A stretch of DNA of 64,000 bases from Dyella telluris. Lineage in GTDB: Bacteria > Pseudomonadota > Gammaproteobacteria > Xanthomonadales > Rhodanobacteraceae. This document shows positions 25,489 through 34,860 of the stretch, one piece after another. The notes beneath the pieces were generated by a model. The model worked only from the letters and a program-made list of their open reading frames with translations. It searched no databases and had not been told where the DNA came from. The position numbers and the translations under genes were made by a program. The stretch is from NCBI RefSeq assembly GCF_014297575.1, contig NZ_CP060412.1, forward strand, positions 992,001-1,056,000. Reading direction: 5' to 3'. How positions within the stretch are numbered: the stretch's first letter is position 1; each line of letters starts with the position of its first letter.

Positions 25489-28400
25489 TCAGCGCCCGCT
25501 GCTGCTCGCCGGCGCCGGTGCCGTACCGCTTTCAGGCAACACGGTCGGTGTGACCGGCACGTCCTTCTTCTCGATCAGGGTGATCGATGGCTTGTCCCAG
25601 CTGCCGGTGATCTTGTAGCGCGCACTGGCAGCGCGATTGATGCCGTGCCCCAGCAGACCCTGTGCAACGAAACCCGCGGCGATACCGATGGGCCCACCGA
25701 CCACGGCGCCGACCACCGGCAGGCTGTTGCCGGCGTGTGGAATGGCCAGCACCTGCAGGTCGTAATCCTTGGCGCGCACGCCGGTGCGACCGTTGATGGA
25801 AATTTCCGCGGCAGGGCTGCGGATCTGCAGGTTGTCGGTGTTTGCGTTGCCGCCGCCGAGCTTGAAGTCGCCGGCAATGGCATCAAACGCCAGGCCCTTT
25901 CCGAACACGTCGCCAAAATCGAACGACAGGCGACGCGGCAGTTCCAGCACGGACACCAGACCGAACAGGCGCGCCACGCCAGGGCCCACTTCCGGCATGC
26001 GTCCATCGGTGATGTTGATGCTCAGCTTGCCGTCCATGGTGCCCAGCTCCATGGCGGAGGGGGCACCGGGCCACGTGGCATCGAGCTGCGCACGCACTTT
26101 GCCGCCGGCGAGCAGGCCGTCGTAACCGAACGCACCAAGCATGTCGCCCAGGTTGTCGGCGGCGAAATCGATGCGCATGTGCGAGTGGCTGTCGCTGGCG
26201 CTACCGTTCCAGTCGCCGACGCCGTTGATCTGCACGCCATGCGACAAGGTGCGGATCTGATCGATATGCATGCCGTGATCGGTCGGCCAGGTTTCCAGTC
26301 GCGCATCGCCCAGTTTGGAATCGCCGAAGCGCAGGTCGCTCACCCAGAGATGGAACGGTGGCAAGGCAGACGGCGTGATGCCCGTGGCGGCGGGATTGAC
26401 CGGCGGCGTCGCGGCAGCGCCTGCCGCCGTTGCGGTCGCGGTACCCGCTGCCGTACCGGCATCGGCGGCGGCGCCCGTCTTCTTTGGCGCCGGCGTGTCC
26501 TTGGGCCAGTACAGGCGTTGCAGGCGTGCGGTCACGCCACGGCGCCCGAGATCGGCCAGCGGCACATTGAAGCGACCGGCAAGCCCGGCGCTGTCCACGT
26601 CCACCACCAGCCCGTCGGCCTGCGATGTCGCCAGCAGATGCATGTTCGCAAATGGATGGCCAAACACCTGGGCCTGGTCGGCGACCACATCGATGCTTTC
26701 AAGGCCTGGCCCGTTGGCGCTGCTGCCCGACGCTGCGTACTGGGTCCACCCGGTCACATCCAGCCGTGCCGGGCGACCGCGAATACGGATGCCCTTGTCG
26801 GGCACCGCATCGGGCGCCTTGGTGCCGAACACGAAGGTCGCCGCGAGCGTCTGGTTGTCGTTCTGCGGAACACGCATGCGGGCGCGCACCACCTGCCCCA
26901 CCGCGAGTTGCACGTCACTGCCCTCCATGGGCAGGTTCATCTCCAGATGCAGCGGCAAGGATTCTTCGGCGGACTTCTTCAGCGGCACGGGGAATTCCAG
27001 TGCCATGCCGCCCAGCATGGAATCCACGCTGAGCTGCTGCGTGGTGGCCGCGGAACCGGAACCTGCGGTGTTCACGATGTTGAAGCCCACCGTGAAATCG
27101 CTGCGGCCGCTCGCCACCTGATTGAGCCAGTCGATCTGCTTATAGCCCTGGGTCAGCTCGGCCATGCTGAAACGCCCCGCCAGCCTGGCCGACAGCACGG
27201 TGTTGGGCTGTCCGGTGGCGCCGGCAATGGCCAGGTCAAGCTTGGCCGGCTGTCCGCGGAAGCTGGTATCGAGGGGACCTGCGTGGAAGCCGGCCTTGTC
27301 AAAGGTTGCCGGCCCCGTGAGCTTGTCGAGCTGGAGGTTCCACTCCGGCGCGTTGAAATCCATGTCCTTGAGCTGCGCGCGACCGTCGAGGATCAAGTTG
27401 CTTGCATCGGCCACCGGCAGGGAAAGGTGGAAGTCGAATGCACCACCGCCGCCCAGCTTCATCTTCGACAGCACGTCGGAATGATGCATGCCGATGGGGC
27501 TGCGCTGCACAAAGTCGAGCATGCTTGCGCCGCTGCCGTTACCGCTCACGTTGAGGTCGAGCACGGTGCGGCCGAGCTCCGGAATGACCGCCACCGCATG
27601 ACTGACCTTGTTGCCCAGCGACTCGCCCTGGCTTACCTCGGCCATCATGCCGCCGTTGATGAAGTTGGCGACCAGGTTGACGTTCTGCGCGTGCGGCCAG
27701 TCCCGGCCGTAGGCCAGTTCCAGTCCGCTGATCTCGGCGCGCGCTTCGAAACGTCCTTCATTGTGATGGAAGGGCCAGTCCTTCAGGTCGCCGCGTACCA
27801 GCACATCGCCATGGTCGATGTTGCCGTTGACCAGTGCCTGATCCAGCCACTGCACCGCGGCCGGCGCCATGGCATCCACTGGCCAGAACAGCTTGGCGGC
27901 GGCCACATCGGCATGTCCGATGGTGGCGTACAGGTCGAGGAACGGGCGGCCACCGGCATTGGGCAACGCCACCTCGCCACGCGCCTCGCCACCGAAGCCG
28001 GCGCCTTCGAAATCCAGCGCATCGGTACCGATGTGCAGGGCATCGTCATCGCGCCAGAACGCCACGTCACCGCCAAGCCTGGACATCACGAACGGTTCGC
28101 GGAAGCTGTGCGGAAAACGCAACACGGTGGCCTGCGCCGGCAGCGACACCACCATGGCCTGGGTATCGCCACGCAGCACGCCGTGGATGCCGTCGATGCC
28201 CGGCAGCTTGCCGACGGCGTTGACGGCCACCTTGTCGAACGCAACGTTGATCACGCGCAGGCCTTCGGCGTGATTCCAGCCCAGCCATGCCTGCGTGATC
28301 TCCCCCCGCGGATTGCCGGTGCCAACCCATTGCGCCAATCCCGGTGACAGCTGCGGCTTGAGCGCCAGCCAGGGCACCAGCGGCGCCAGCTGCACGTTGC

Positions 28401-29430
28401 GCGCGGCCACATCGACGCTGGCCTGGTCGGTGCCCATGCCCTTCAGCACCGCCACCGCGGCGCCACCGTCGTCCGCGGCCCAGCGCACCGTGGTGCCATC
28501 CTTGCCGATGGTCATTTCGGCCAGGCCGTCGAGGGCTTCCGCACTGGCGCTGGCGCCATCGGGGTTGCCCAGTTTCAGGTTGTGCAGATGAAACCGGGTC
28601 AGGCTGCGCACCACGCGTGCATCACGCCAGTCCAGCCAGCTATCGAACGAGCCCGTGCCACTGTCGGCCGTATAGCCGGCCATATCCACGCCGATCGACA
28701 TGACATGCAGATCCAGGTCGTTGCCGCTGATCCACAGTTTGCCGTCCGCGCCGTCGTCGCTGAAGTTGCCGGCGCCGCGTAGCTGGCCCGGCGCCCCTTC
28801 CCTGCGCAGCAGCGCGCCCACGCGGATACGGCTGCCCTGCCTGCTCAGGCGGAGCTGATCGGCCAGCAGGGTGAAATGGCGGTTGATGTGGTTGTCGGTG
28901 ATGTCCAGCCGCGTGTCGCTCAGCCACAGGCCGATGGACAACTGGCCGAAGCCCGGCTTCTGCCGTTCCTCGCCGCCGGCAAGGCCAACGCCATTGACGT
29001 GCCAGGTGCCATCGGCATCACGGCTGATGTCGAACTGCAGGCCACGCGCATGCAGATTCACCACGTGGCGCGAGGGCAGCAACCAGCCGCCCGGATCGAG
29101 CTTGAGTTCCGCTTCGGGAATCCGCAGCGGCGCACCGCTGTCGCCCGCGCCGATGGTGACGCCGCGCATGACAAACAACGGACCCGAGGGTTGCCAGCGT
29201 CCCTCCATCGACTGGATGCTCACCGTGCGATGCAGTTTTGCCGCCAGCCGCGTTTCGATCCATTCCGGGTGGTGAGCCAGCAGTGGCAGCAACAGCTGCG
29301 CCAGCCCCATCAGCACGGCCAGCGAAATCACGGCCACGCCGCCGACCCAGGCCAGGGCCCGGGCACAGAAATGGGTACGTTTCCACCAGGAGGCGCTCAC
29401 GACCGGCTCGCGACGTGCGGCAGCTGGCAT
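25489..29430 (-). CDS. yhdP: YhdP family AsmA-like protein (TIGR02099)
   Basis: A 1313-residue envelope protein. One transmembrane helix at about residues 25-50 anchors it in the inner membrane and the rest is a long periplasmic beta-rich bridge (DUF3971 plus AsmA-like C-terminus). In E. coli YhdP, with TamB and YdbH, carries phospholipids to the outer membrane. Recognisable segments include HPEWIETRLAAKLHRTVSI near the start and FDFGDVFGKGLAFDAIAGDF with GRTGVRAKDYDLQVLAIP near the end. An Ala/Thr/Pro-rich linker interrupts the protein near residue 1000. Its start lies 6 bases after the rng stop, so the two form an operon. Confidence 0.93.
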   Translation of the reverse strand: MPAAARREPVVSASWWKRTHFCARALAWVGGVAVISLAVLMGLAQLLLPLLAHHPEWIETRLAAKLHRTVSIQSMEGRWQPSGPLFVMRGVTIGAGDSGAPLRIPEAELKLDPGGWLLPSRHVVNLHARGLQFDISRDADGTWHVNGVGLAGGEERQKPGFGQLSIGLWLSDTRLDITDNHINRHFTLLADQLRLSRQGSRIRVGALLRREGAPGQLRGAGNFSDDGADGKLWISGNDLDLHVMSIGVDMAGYTADSGTGSFDSWLDWRDARVVRSLTRFHLHNLKLGNPDGASASAEALDGLAEMTIGKDGTTVRWAADDGGAAVAVLKGMGTDQASVDVAARNVQLAPLVPWLALKPQLSPGLAQWVGTGNPRGEITQAWLGWNHAEGLRVINVAFDKVAVNAVGKLPGIDGIHGVLRGDTQAMVVSLPAQATVLRFPHSFREPFVMSRLGGDVAFWRDDDALHIGTDALDFEGAGFGGEARGEVALPNAGGRPFLDLYATIGHADVAAAKLFWPVDAMAPAAVQWLDQALVNGNIDHGDVLVRGDLKDWPFHHNEGRFEARAEISGLELAYGRDWPHAQNVNLVANFINGGMMAEVSQGESLGNKVSHAVAVIPELGRTVLDLNVSGNGSGASMLDFVQRSPIGMHHSDVLSKMKLGGGGAFDFHLSLPVADASNLILDGRAQLKDMDFNAPEWNLQLDKLTGPATFDKAGFHAGPLDTSFRGQPAKLDLAIAGATGQPNTVLSARLAGRFSMAELTQGYKQIDWLNQVASGRSDFTVGFNIVNTAGSGSAATTQQLSVDSMLGGMALEFPVPLKKSAEESLPLHLEMNLPMEGSDVQLAVGQVVRARMRVPQNDNQTLAATFVFGTKAPDAVPDKGIRIRGRPARLDVTGWTQYAASGSSANGPGLESIDVVADQAQVFGHPFANMHLLATSQADGLVVDVDSAGLAGRFNVPLADLGRRGVTARLQRLYWPKDTPAPKKTGAAADAGTAAGTATATAAGAAATPPVNPAATGITPSALPPFHLWVSDLRFGDSKLGDARLETWPTDHGMHIDQIRTLSHGVQINGVGDWNGSASDSHSHMRIDFAADNLGDMLGAFGYDGLLAGGKVRAQLDATWPGAPSAMELGTMDGKLSINITDGRMPEVGPGVARLFGLVSVLELPRRLSFDFGDVFGKGLAFDAIAGDFKLGGGNANTDNLQIRSPAAEISINGRTGVRAKDYDLQVLAIPHAGNSLPVVGAVVGGPIGIAAGFVAQGLLGHGINRAASARYKITGSWDKPSITLIEKKDVPVTPTVLPESGTAPAPASSSGR

Positions 29431-29436
29431 CGCGTG

Positions 29437-30924
29437 TTACAGCAAAACCACATCGAACTGTTCCTGCGAGTAATGCTCCTCAGCCTGAAAGCGTATGCTT
29501 TTGGAGATGAACTCTTCCAGTTCGGCCACCGCGGCGGACTCTTCCTCCAGGATGCGGCCGACCACCTTGGGGCTGGCCATCACCAGCAGCTTCTCGGTGT
29601 TGAACTGGCGCACGGCGCGGGTGATCTCGCGGAAGATCTCGTAGGTCACCGTTTCGGCGGTTTTCAAGGTGCCGCGCCCGCTGCAGGCCGGGCACGGTTC
29701 GCACAGCTGGCGCTCCAGGCTCTCGGTAGTGCGCTTGCGCGTCATCTCTACCAGGCCGAGGGCCGACATGGGGTAGACGGTGGTCTTGGCGTGGTCGCGC
29801 AGCAGGCCCTTTTCGAGCATGCGCAGCACCTGGCGCCGATGCTCCTCGTCGGTCATGTCGATGAAGTCGATGATGATGATGCCGCCCAGGTTGCGCAGTC
29901 GCAGCTGGCGCGCCGCCGCTTGTGCGGCTTCCAGATTGGTACGGTAAACGGTTTCCTCGAGATTCCGCGTACCGACGTAGCCGCCGGTATTCACGTCGAT
30001 GGTGGTCATCGCCTCGGTCTGGTCCACGATGAGGTAGCCGCCGGATTTCAGCGGCACCTCCTTCTTCAATGCGCGCTGGATCTCGTCCTCCACGCCGTAG
30101 AGGTCGAAGATGGGGCGCTCGCCGGAGTAATGCTCGATGCGGTCGTCCAGCTGCGGCATGAATTTGTGCACGAACTTCACGACTTTCTCGAAGGTCTCGC
30201 GCGAATCCACCCGCACCTTCTCAATGTCCTCGTTGAGCATGTCGCGCAGGCTGCGCAGCGGCAGCGAGAGCTCTTCATACACGCGCTCGCCGACCTTGGC
30301 CTTGGCGATGTTCTCCTGCACCACGCGCCACACCTTGCCCAGGTAGGTGACGTCGAAGGCCAGCGATTCGGCAGTCTGGCCTTCGGCGTTGGTGCGTACG
30401 ATGTAACCCAGCGGGTTCTCGCCGATGAGCGAATTGAGCACCTCTTTCAGGCGCTGCCGCTCGGGTTCTTCCTCGATGCGGGCGGAGATGCCCAGCGTGC
30501 GCGCATGCGGCAGCAGCACCAGGTAACGGGAAGGAATCGACAGGTGGGTGGAGAGCCGGGCGCCCTTGGTGCCGATGGGATCTTTCACCACCTGCACCAC
30601 GATCTCCTGCCCTTCGTGCACCAGCTCGCTGATCGACGGGGTATGGCCGTTGCCGCCGCTGCTTGCCATGTCGGCGCCATCGGCCCCCGGCAGGGGCAGT
30701 CGCACAATGTCCGAGGCGTGCAGGAAGGCCGCGCGTTCCAGCCCGATGTCGACGAACACGGCCTGCATGCCCGGCATCACCCGCTGCACGCGCCCCTTGT
30801 AGACGTTGCCCACGTAGCCCCGGCGGGAGGCCCGCTCGACGTGCACCTCCTGCAACATGCCATTTTCGACCACGCCGACGCGCGTCTCGCGTGGGGTCAC
30901 GTTGATCAGGATTTCTTCGCTCAC
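29437..30924 (-). CDS. rng: Ribonuclease G
   Basis: Endoribonuclease that matures the 5' end of 16S rRNA and turns over mRNAs. 495 residues, close to the usual 489. The N-terminal S1 domain (GYVGNVYKGRVQRVMPGMQAVFVDIGLERAAFLH) contains a short insertion of Gly/Ser residues; the catalytic part has VDQTEAMTTIDVNTGGYVG and IIIDFIDMTDEEHR with the Mg2+-binding aspartates, and CEPCPACSGRG forms the zinc link. The start is GTG at 30924 (VSEEILINVTPRETRV), with GGGAG 6-7 bases upstream. It is immediately followed by yhdP. Confidence 0.96.
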   Translation of the reverse strand: MSEEILINVTPRETRVGVVENGMLQEVHVERASRRGYVGNVYKGRVQRVMPGMQAVFVDIGLERAAFLHASDIVRLPLPGADGADMASSGGNGHTPSISELVHEGQEIVVQVVKDPIGTKGARLSTHLSIPSRYLVLLPHARTLGISARIEEEPERQRLKEVLNSLIGENPLGYIVRTNAEGQTAESLAFDVTYLGKVWRVVQENIAKAKVGERVYEELSLPLRSLRDMLNEDIEKVRVDSRETFEKVVKFVHKFMPQLDDRIEHYSGERPIFDLYGVEDEIQRALKKEVPLKSGGYLIVDQTEAMTTIDVNTGGYVGTRNLEETVYRTNLEAAQAAARQLRLRNLGGIIIIDFIDMTDEEHRRQVLRMLEKGLLRDHAKTTVYPMSALGLVEMTRKRTTESLERQLCEPCPACSGRGTLKTAETVTYEIFREITRAVRQFNTEKLLVMASPKVVGRILEEESAAVAELEEFISKSIRFQAEEHYSQEQFDVVLL

Positions 30925-31092
30925 CAGCAACTCCCATGGGTGGGCGATCTTTATAGCGGCAGGACGCGCACACTGTCGATGCGCATGCGTATCTGTTTTG
31001 TGGACGACCGGTGGCGTCGCCAACTGGCGCCCAAATCAAGGGATTTCGTGTACCGGCGAGTGTTCCATTAGGCCGACGCCAGATGGCTCGCT

Positions 31093-31617
31093 ATGCTGCG
31101 CGGGATGCCCGATCCAATCCTGCCCGACCTGCTTCAGCCCGGCCTTGCCCTGGTGTTCTGCGGCACCGCCGCGGGGCGCCGTTCGGCCGAGGAAGGCGCC
31201 TATTACGCGCATCCGGGCAATCTGTTCTGGCGCGCGCTGCATGCCGTGGAACTCACCCCGCGGCTGTTCGCCCCCGTCGAGTTTCCCCTGCTCCCGGCGC
31301 TGGGCATCGGCCTGACCGACCTGGCCAAGCACCACATGGGCAACGACGACGAACTTCCGCGTGGTGCCTTTGACGTCGATGCCCTGCGAGAGCGCATCCG
31401 GCACCATGCGCCCCACCTGTTGGCCTTCACCAGCAAGGCAGCCGCCCGTGCGGCGCTGGGACGGGCCACCGGCTATGGACTGCAACCGGAGTGCTTCGGA
31501 TCGACCCGGCTGTTCGTGCTGCCCTCGCCGTCCGGCCAGGCCCGCGGCCACTGGGATCTCGCCCCTTGGCGAGCGCTGGCCGACGAGGTTCGCCTGCTAC
31601 CTCAGCCGCGGGTATAA
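31093..31617 (+). CDS. Mismatch-specific (Mug/TDG-type) DNA glycosylase
   Basis: A 174-residue uracil-DNA-glycosylase superfamily protein that would remove uracil, thymine or alkylated bases from G mispairs. Motif 1 is FCGTAAGRRSAEEGAYYAHPGNLFWRAL and motif 2 is LPSPSGQARGHWD, the pattern of the group annotated as mismatch-specific glycosylase in Xanthomonadales. Motif 1 lacks the NP of E. coli Mug (GINPG), so substrate preference may differ. An ATG four codons downstream (31105) is an alternative start; neither has a good ribosome-binding site. The 3' end overlaps the convergent LysR gene by 16 bases. Confidence 0.85.
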   Translation: MLRGMPDPILPDLLQPGLALVFCGTAAGRRSAEEGAYYAHPGNLFWRALHAVELTPRLFAPVEFPLLPALGIGLTDLAKHHMGNDDELPRGAFDVDALRERIRHHAPHLLAFTSKAAARAALGRATGYGLQPECFGSTRLFVLPSPSGQARGHWDLAPWRALADEVRLLPQPRV

Positions 31618-32495
31618 CGCTCCAGCGCCTCCGCAAGGTGGTCGAACAGCCGGCGCACACGCAGGCTGGGGCGCAGGTCTTCGTGCATCACTACCCAGGT
31701 TTCCAGCGACAACGACAGCTCGACGGGAAACAGACGCACCAGCAACGGATCGCGGCGTGCCAGGTTCGCCTGCACGATGCCGATGCCAAACCCGGCCCGC
31801 ACGGCCGCCAGCGCGGCCAGGTCGCTGTCTGTGCGCAGCGCGAAATGCTCGCGGCTGTATGGCAGCCCGGCCGGCCGCAGGCGCCGGATATACGGCCTTT
31901 CGGTGTCGAAGCCGATCAGGGCATGGCCGGCAAGCGCATCCAGCGACGCCGGGTATCCGTGCGATTCCAGGTATCGGCGATGGGCGAACATGCCCAGTTC
32001 GACCCGGCCGACATGCCGGGCCACCAGCGCCTCCTGCGTGGGCTGCACCATGCGGATGGCGATGTCGGCGTCACGCCGCAGCAGGTCCGCCGCCTGATTG
32101 GACAGCACCAGTTCCACCACGATGCCGGGATGGCGTTCCCGGAAGTCGGCCAGGATGGCTGGCAGCACCTCCGCGCCGATCACTTCGCTCGCCGTCAGGC
32201 GAACCGTGCCGCTCACCTCGCCCTGCCCGGCCGAGGCCGCGCGCTGCAATGCCGCCGACGCCGCGGCCATGGCCTGCGCGTGCGGCACCAGTTCCCGGGC
32301 CAGCTCCGTGGGGGCCAGGCCCTGCGGTGAACGCGCAAACAAGGCGGCGCCCAACGTCGACTCCAGCTCGCGCATGTGGCGCCCCAGGCTGGGCTGGGTC
32401 ATGCCGAGCGCACGGGCGGCCCCGGACAGGCTGCCTTCCCGCATCACGGCGAGAAAGGATCGGTAGAGCTCCCAGCCGGGTTCAATGTCAGCCAT
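31602..32495 (-). CDS. LysR-family transcriptional regulator
   Basis: A 297-residue regulator: winged helix-turn-helix at about residues 8-67 (FLAVMREGSLSGAARALGMTQPSLGRHMRELESTLGAALFAR) and a periplasmic-binding-like effector domain (VRLTASEVIGAEVLPAILADFRERHPGIVVEL...). It is divergent from an NAD-epimerase-like gene with 91 bases between the start codons, the usual layout for a LysR protein and its target. The ATG at 32495 lies inside a short imperfect dyad. The effector is unknown. Confidence 0.92.
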   Translation of the reverse strand: MADIEPGWELYRSFLAVMREGSLSGAARALGMTQPSLGRHMRELESTLGAALFARSPQGLAPTELARELVPHAQAMAAASAALQRAASAGQGEVSGTVRLTASEVIGAEVLPAILADFRERHPGIVVELVLSNQAADLLRRDADIAIRMVQPTQEALVARHVGRVELGMFAHRRYLESHGYPASLDALAGHALIGFDTERPYIRRLRPAGLPYSREHFALRTDSDLAALAAVRAGFGIGIVQANLARRDPLLVRLFPVELSLSLETWVVMHEDLRPSLRVRRLFDHLAEALERYTRG

Positions 32496-32586
32496 GCATA
32501 TTTGTATAGCAGATCTTCGACATTGGGTAATTTTCTTTGAATCACCGTGGTTCCAAGCTGGCGTCACTCCCCACGAGGATTTCCTC
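32495..32586. promoter_or_regulatory. Divergent LysR/epimerase control region
   Basis: AT-rich compared with its surroundings. TGC-ATATTTGTATA-GCA (32495-32511) is an imperfect dyad of LysR-box size, and GGGTAATTTTCTTTGAAT lies further right (about 32525). GAGGA (32576-32580) is the ribosome-binding site of the plus-strand gene. The binding site is a suggestion from position and symmetry. Confidence 0.4.
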
Positions 32587-33564
32587 ATGCAGACACAGCG
32601 AACGGTTCTGGTGATGGGCGCCAACGGCGGCATCGGTCAGGAAGCCTGCCTTGCCCTGCTGCGGCACGGCTGGCGGGTGCGCGCCCTGGTACGCAAGGTG
32701 CCGGAAGCAAATCCCGCCATCGACTGGCGCACCGGTGATGCCATGAACCCGGCCGATGTGCTCGCCGCCGCCGCCGGTGTCGACGTGATCGTGCACGCCG
32801 TGAACCCGCCGGGTTACCGAGGCTGGGAGCAGCAGGTGCTGCCCATGCTGGACAACACCATCGCCGCTGCCCGGGCCTGCGGCGCCCGCATCGTGCTGCC
32901 CGGCACCGTCTACAACTACGGCCACGACGCCTTCCCGCAGCCGCGCGAGGACTCCCCGCAGCACCCCTGCACGCGCAAGGGCGAGATCCGCGCGGAGATG
33001 GAGCGCCGGCTGCAGGCAGCATCGGAAGCGGGCACCCGCGTACTTGTTCTGCGCTGCGGAGACTTCTTTGGCCCGCGTGCCGGCAACAACTGGTTCGCCC
33101 AGGGGCTGGTGCAGTCCGGCAAGCCGGTCTCGCGCATGACCTACCCCGGCGACTACGCGCTTGGGCACAGCTGGGCCTATCTGCCGGATGTCGGCGAGGC
33201 GCTGGCGCGCCTGCTGGATCGCGAGACCGAGCTGGCCCGCTTCGAACGCTTCCACTTCGGCGGCCACTGGCTGGATGGTCACGCCATGCTCGCCGCGATG
33301 CGCCGCGCAAGCGGGAACGACGCCATCAAGGCCGGCCGCTTTCCGTGGTGGCTGGCGCAGCTAGCCTCGCCCTTCCACGTGACGATGCGCGAGCTGTGCA
33401 AGATGCGCTACTTGTGGCGCGAGCCCATGCAGTTGGACGACAGCAAACTGCGGGCCTTTCTTGGCAACGATCTGTACACACCCGTCGACGACGCGGTGCG
33501 CGCAGCGTTGCTCGGCGCGGGCTGCCTGCCCATGCCCTCGACCGACGGCATGGCGCACGCGTGA
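32587..33564 (+). CDS. NAD(P)-binding epimerase/dehydratase-like protein
   Basis: A 325-residue extended-SDR-like protein. The Rossmann motif is VLVMGANGGIGQEA (GxxGxxG at residues 11-17). IVLPGTVYNYG and a GDFFGPRAGNNWF segment match atypical NAD-dependent epimerases, but the YxxxK catalytic pair is not obvious: the usual place reads CTRKGEIRAEME without a tyrosine. Substrate unknown. The ATG at 32587 has GAGGA at the right distance. Divergent from, and probably controlled by, the LysR gene. Confidence 0.82.
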   Translation: MQTQRTVLVMGANGGIGQEACLALLRHGWRVRALVRKVPEANPAIDWRTGDAMNPADVLAAAAGVDVIVHAVNPPGYRGWEQQVLPMLDNTIAAARACGARIVLPGTVYNYGHDAFPQPREDSPQHPCTRKGEIRAEMERRLQAASEAGTRVLVLRCGDFFGPRAGNNWFAQGLVQSGKPVSRMTYPGDYALGHSWAYLPDVGEALARLLDRETELARFERFHFGGHWLDGHAMLAAMRRASGNDAIKAGRFPWWLAQLASPFHVTMRELCKMRYLWREPMQLDDSKLRAFLGNDLYTPVDDAVRAALLGAGCLPMPSTDGMAHA

Positions 33565-33570
33565 TGCCGG

Positions 33571-34857
33571 TCAGTCGATCGGCGTGTGGCGGTATTTGAC
33601 GACGTCGCGCTCCATCACCACCGACGCCTTGTTCGACCACGACTGGCGGATATAGGTGACCACTGCGGCGACGTCCGCATCGCTGAGCTGCTGCGCGAAC
33701 GGCGGCATGGAGTACGGACGCGCATTGCCCTGCGTCACCGGCGCGAACCCGCCCAGCAGCACCACGCGCGTGGCATTGATGCCGGTGGGTTCGTTGACCG
33801 ACGAATTGCCGCTGAGTGGCGGATAGATGCCGGCCACGCCGTTGCCGTCCTTGCCATGGCAGTCCGCGCAACGTTCGCCGTACACCTTGGCGCCCTGGGC
33901 GAGGATGGCGCGCGTATCCAGCGGCGAGGATTCGGCGACCACAGCGGGCCGCGCCGGCAACGACTTCAGATAGACGGCCATCGCGCGCAGATCGTCTTCA
34001 TGCATGTGCTGCGTGCTCTGCGTCACCACTTCCGCCATGGGGCCAAAGGCGGTTCCGCGCGACGACGTGCCGGTCTTCAGCAGATCGACGATGTCCTGCT
34101 CGGTCCAGCCGGCAAGCCCGCCGTTGGCCTGCGTGCTGAGGTCCGGCGCGTACCAGTTCTGCACGGGAATCTGCCCACCCGCCAGCGAAGCCTTGCCCTG
34201 CTGGCCGCCCAGCGAATCGCGCGGTGCGTGGCACTCGTTGCAATGGCCAAGGCCCTGCACGAGATACGCACCGCGGTTCCACGCGTCGGACTGGGCGGCA
34301 TCGCGCTGGAATTCACCTTCCTGGAAATACAACGCACGCCAGGCCTTCAGGCTGCTGCGCACGCTGTAGGGAAAGTCGAGCGACGGCGCCTGCGCGGGTG
34401 CACGCACCGGCGCCAGGGATTGCAGGTACGCAAAGATGGCCAGCGCATCGTCGCGCGACACCTTGGTGAACGAGGTGTATGAAAACACCGGATAGAGGAA
34501 TTCGCCGTGGCGACCCTTGCCACTGTGCAGGGCCTGCCAGAAATCCTCGAAGCTCCACTGGCCCAGGCCGGTGTCGTGATCCGGCGTGATATTGGGCGAA
34601 GGGATGTTGCCGAAGGGCGTGGGCAGCACGCGGCCACCCGCGTAACGGGCGCCGCCTTGCGCCGTGTGGCAGGAAGCGCAATCGCCAGCGAGGGCGAGGT
34701 ATTCACCCTTGGCAATGAGTGCCGGGTCCTTGAGCGCAGCAGCATCCACCTTGCTCGCGGACGGCGACACCGGTTGGCGCGTTTCACTGCGGAACAGCCA
34801 CCAGCCGCTGGCGATCAGCAGCACGGCGATGACGATGAGTGCGATGCGCTTCGCCAT
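33571..34857 (-). CDS. Triheme c-type cytochrome (dehydrogenase cytochrome subunit type)
   Basis: A 428-residue membrane-anchored cytochrome. An uncleaved-looking N-terminal helix (IALIVIAVLLIASGWWLF) precedes three haem c sites: CASCH (60-64), CNECH (206-210) and CADCH (330-334). Methionine ligands are likely in the following loops (for example PYSMPPFAQQL). The architecture is that of the cytochrome subunit of membrane alcohol or gluconate dehydrogenases, which passes electrons to ubiquinone. No dehydrogenase subunit is adjacent. It begins 3 bases after the dihaem cytochrome gene, so the two are co-transcribed. Confidence 0.9.
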   Translation of the reverse strand: MAKRIALIVIAVLLIASGWWLFRSETRQPVSPSASKVDAAALKDPALIAKGEYLALAGDCASCHTAQGGARYAGGRVLPTPFGNIPSPNITPDHDTGLGQWSFEDFWQALHSGKGRHGEFLYPVFSYTSFTKVSRDDALAIFAYLQSLAPVRAPAQAPSLDFPYSVRSSLKAWRALYFQEGEFQRDAAQSDAWNRGAYLVQGLGHCNECHAPRDSLGGQQGKASLAGGQIPVQNWYAPDLSTQANGGLAGWTEQDIVDLLKTGTSSRGTAFGPMAEVVTQSTQHMHEDDLRAMAVYLKSLPARPAVVAESSPLDTRAILAQGAKVYGERCADCHGKDGNGVAGIYPPLSGNSSVNEPTGINATRVVLLGGFAPVTQGNARPYSMPPFAQQLSDADVAAVVTYIRQSWSNKASVVMERDVVKYRHTPID

Positions 34858-34860
34858 GAG

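Noticed and set aside
25444..28347. Open frame of about 970 codons opposite yhdP
   Set aside because: Antisense shadow; runs through the REP element and has unnatural composition.
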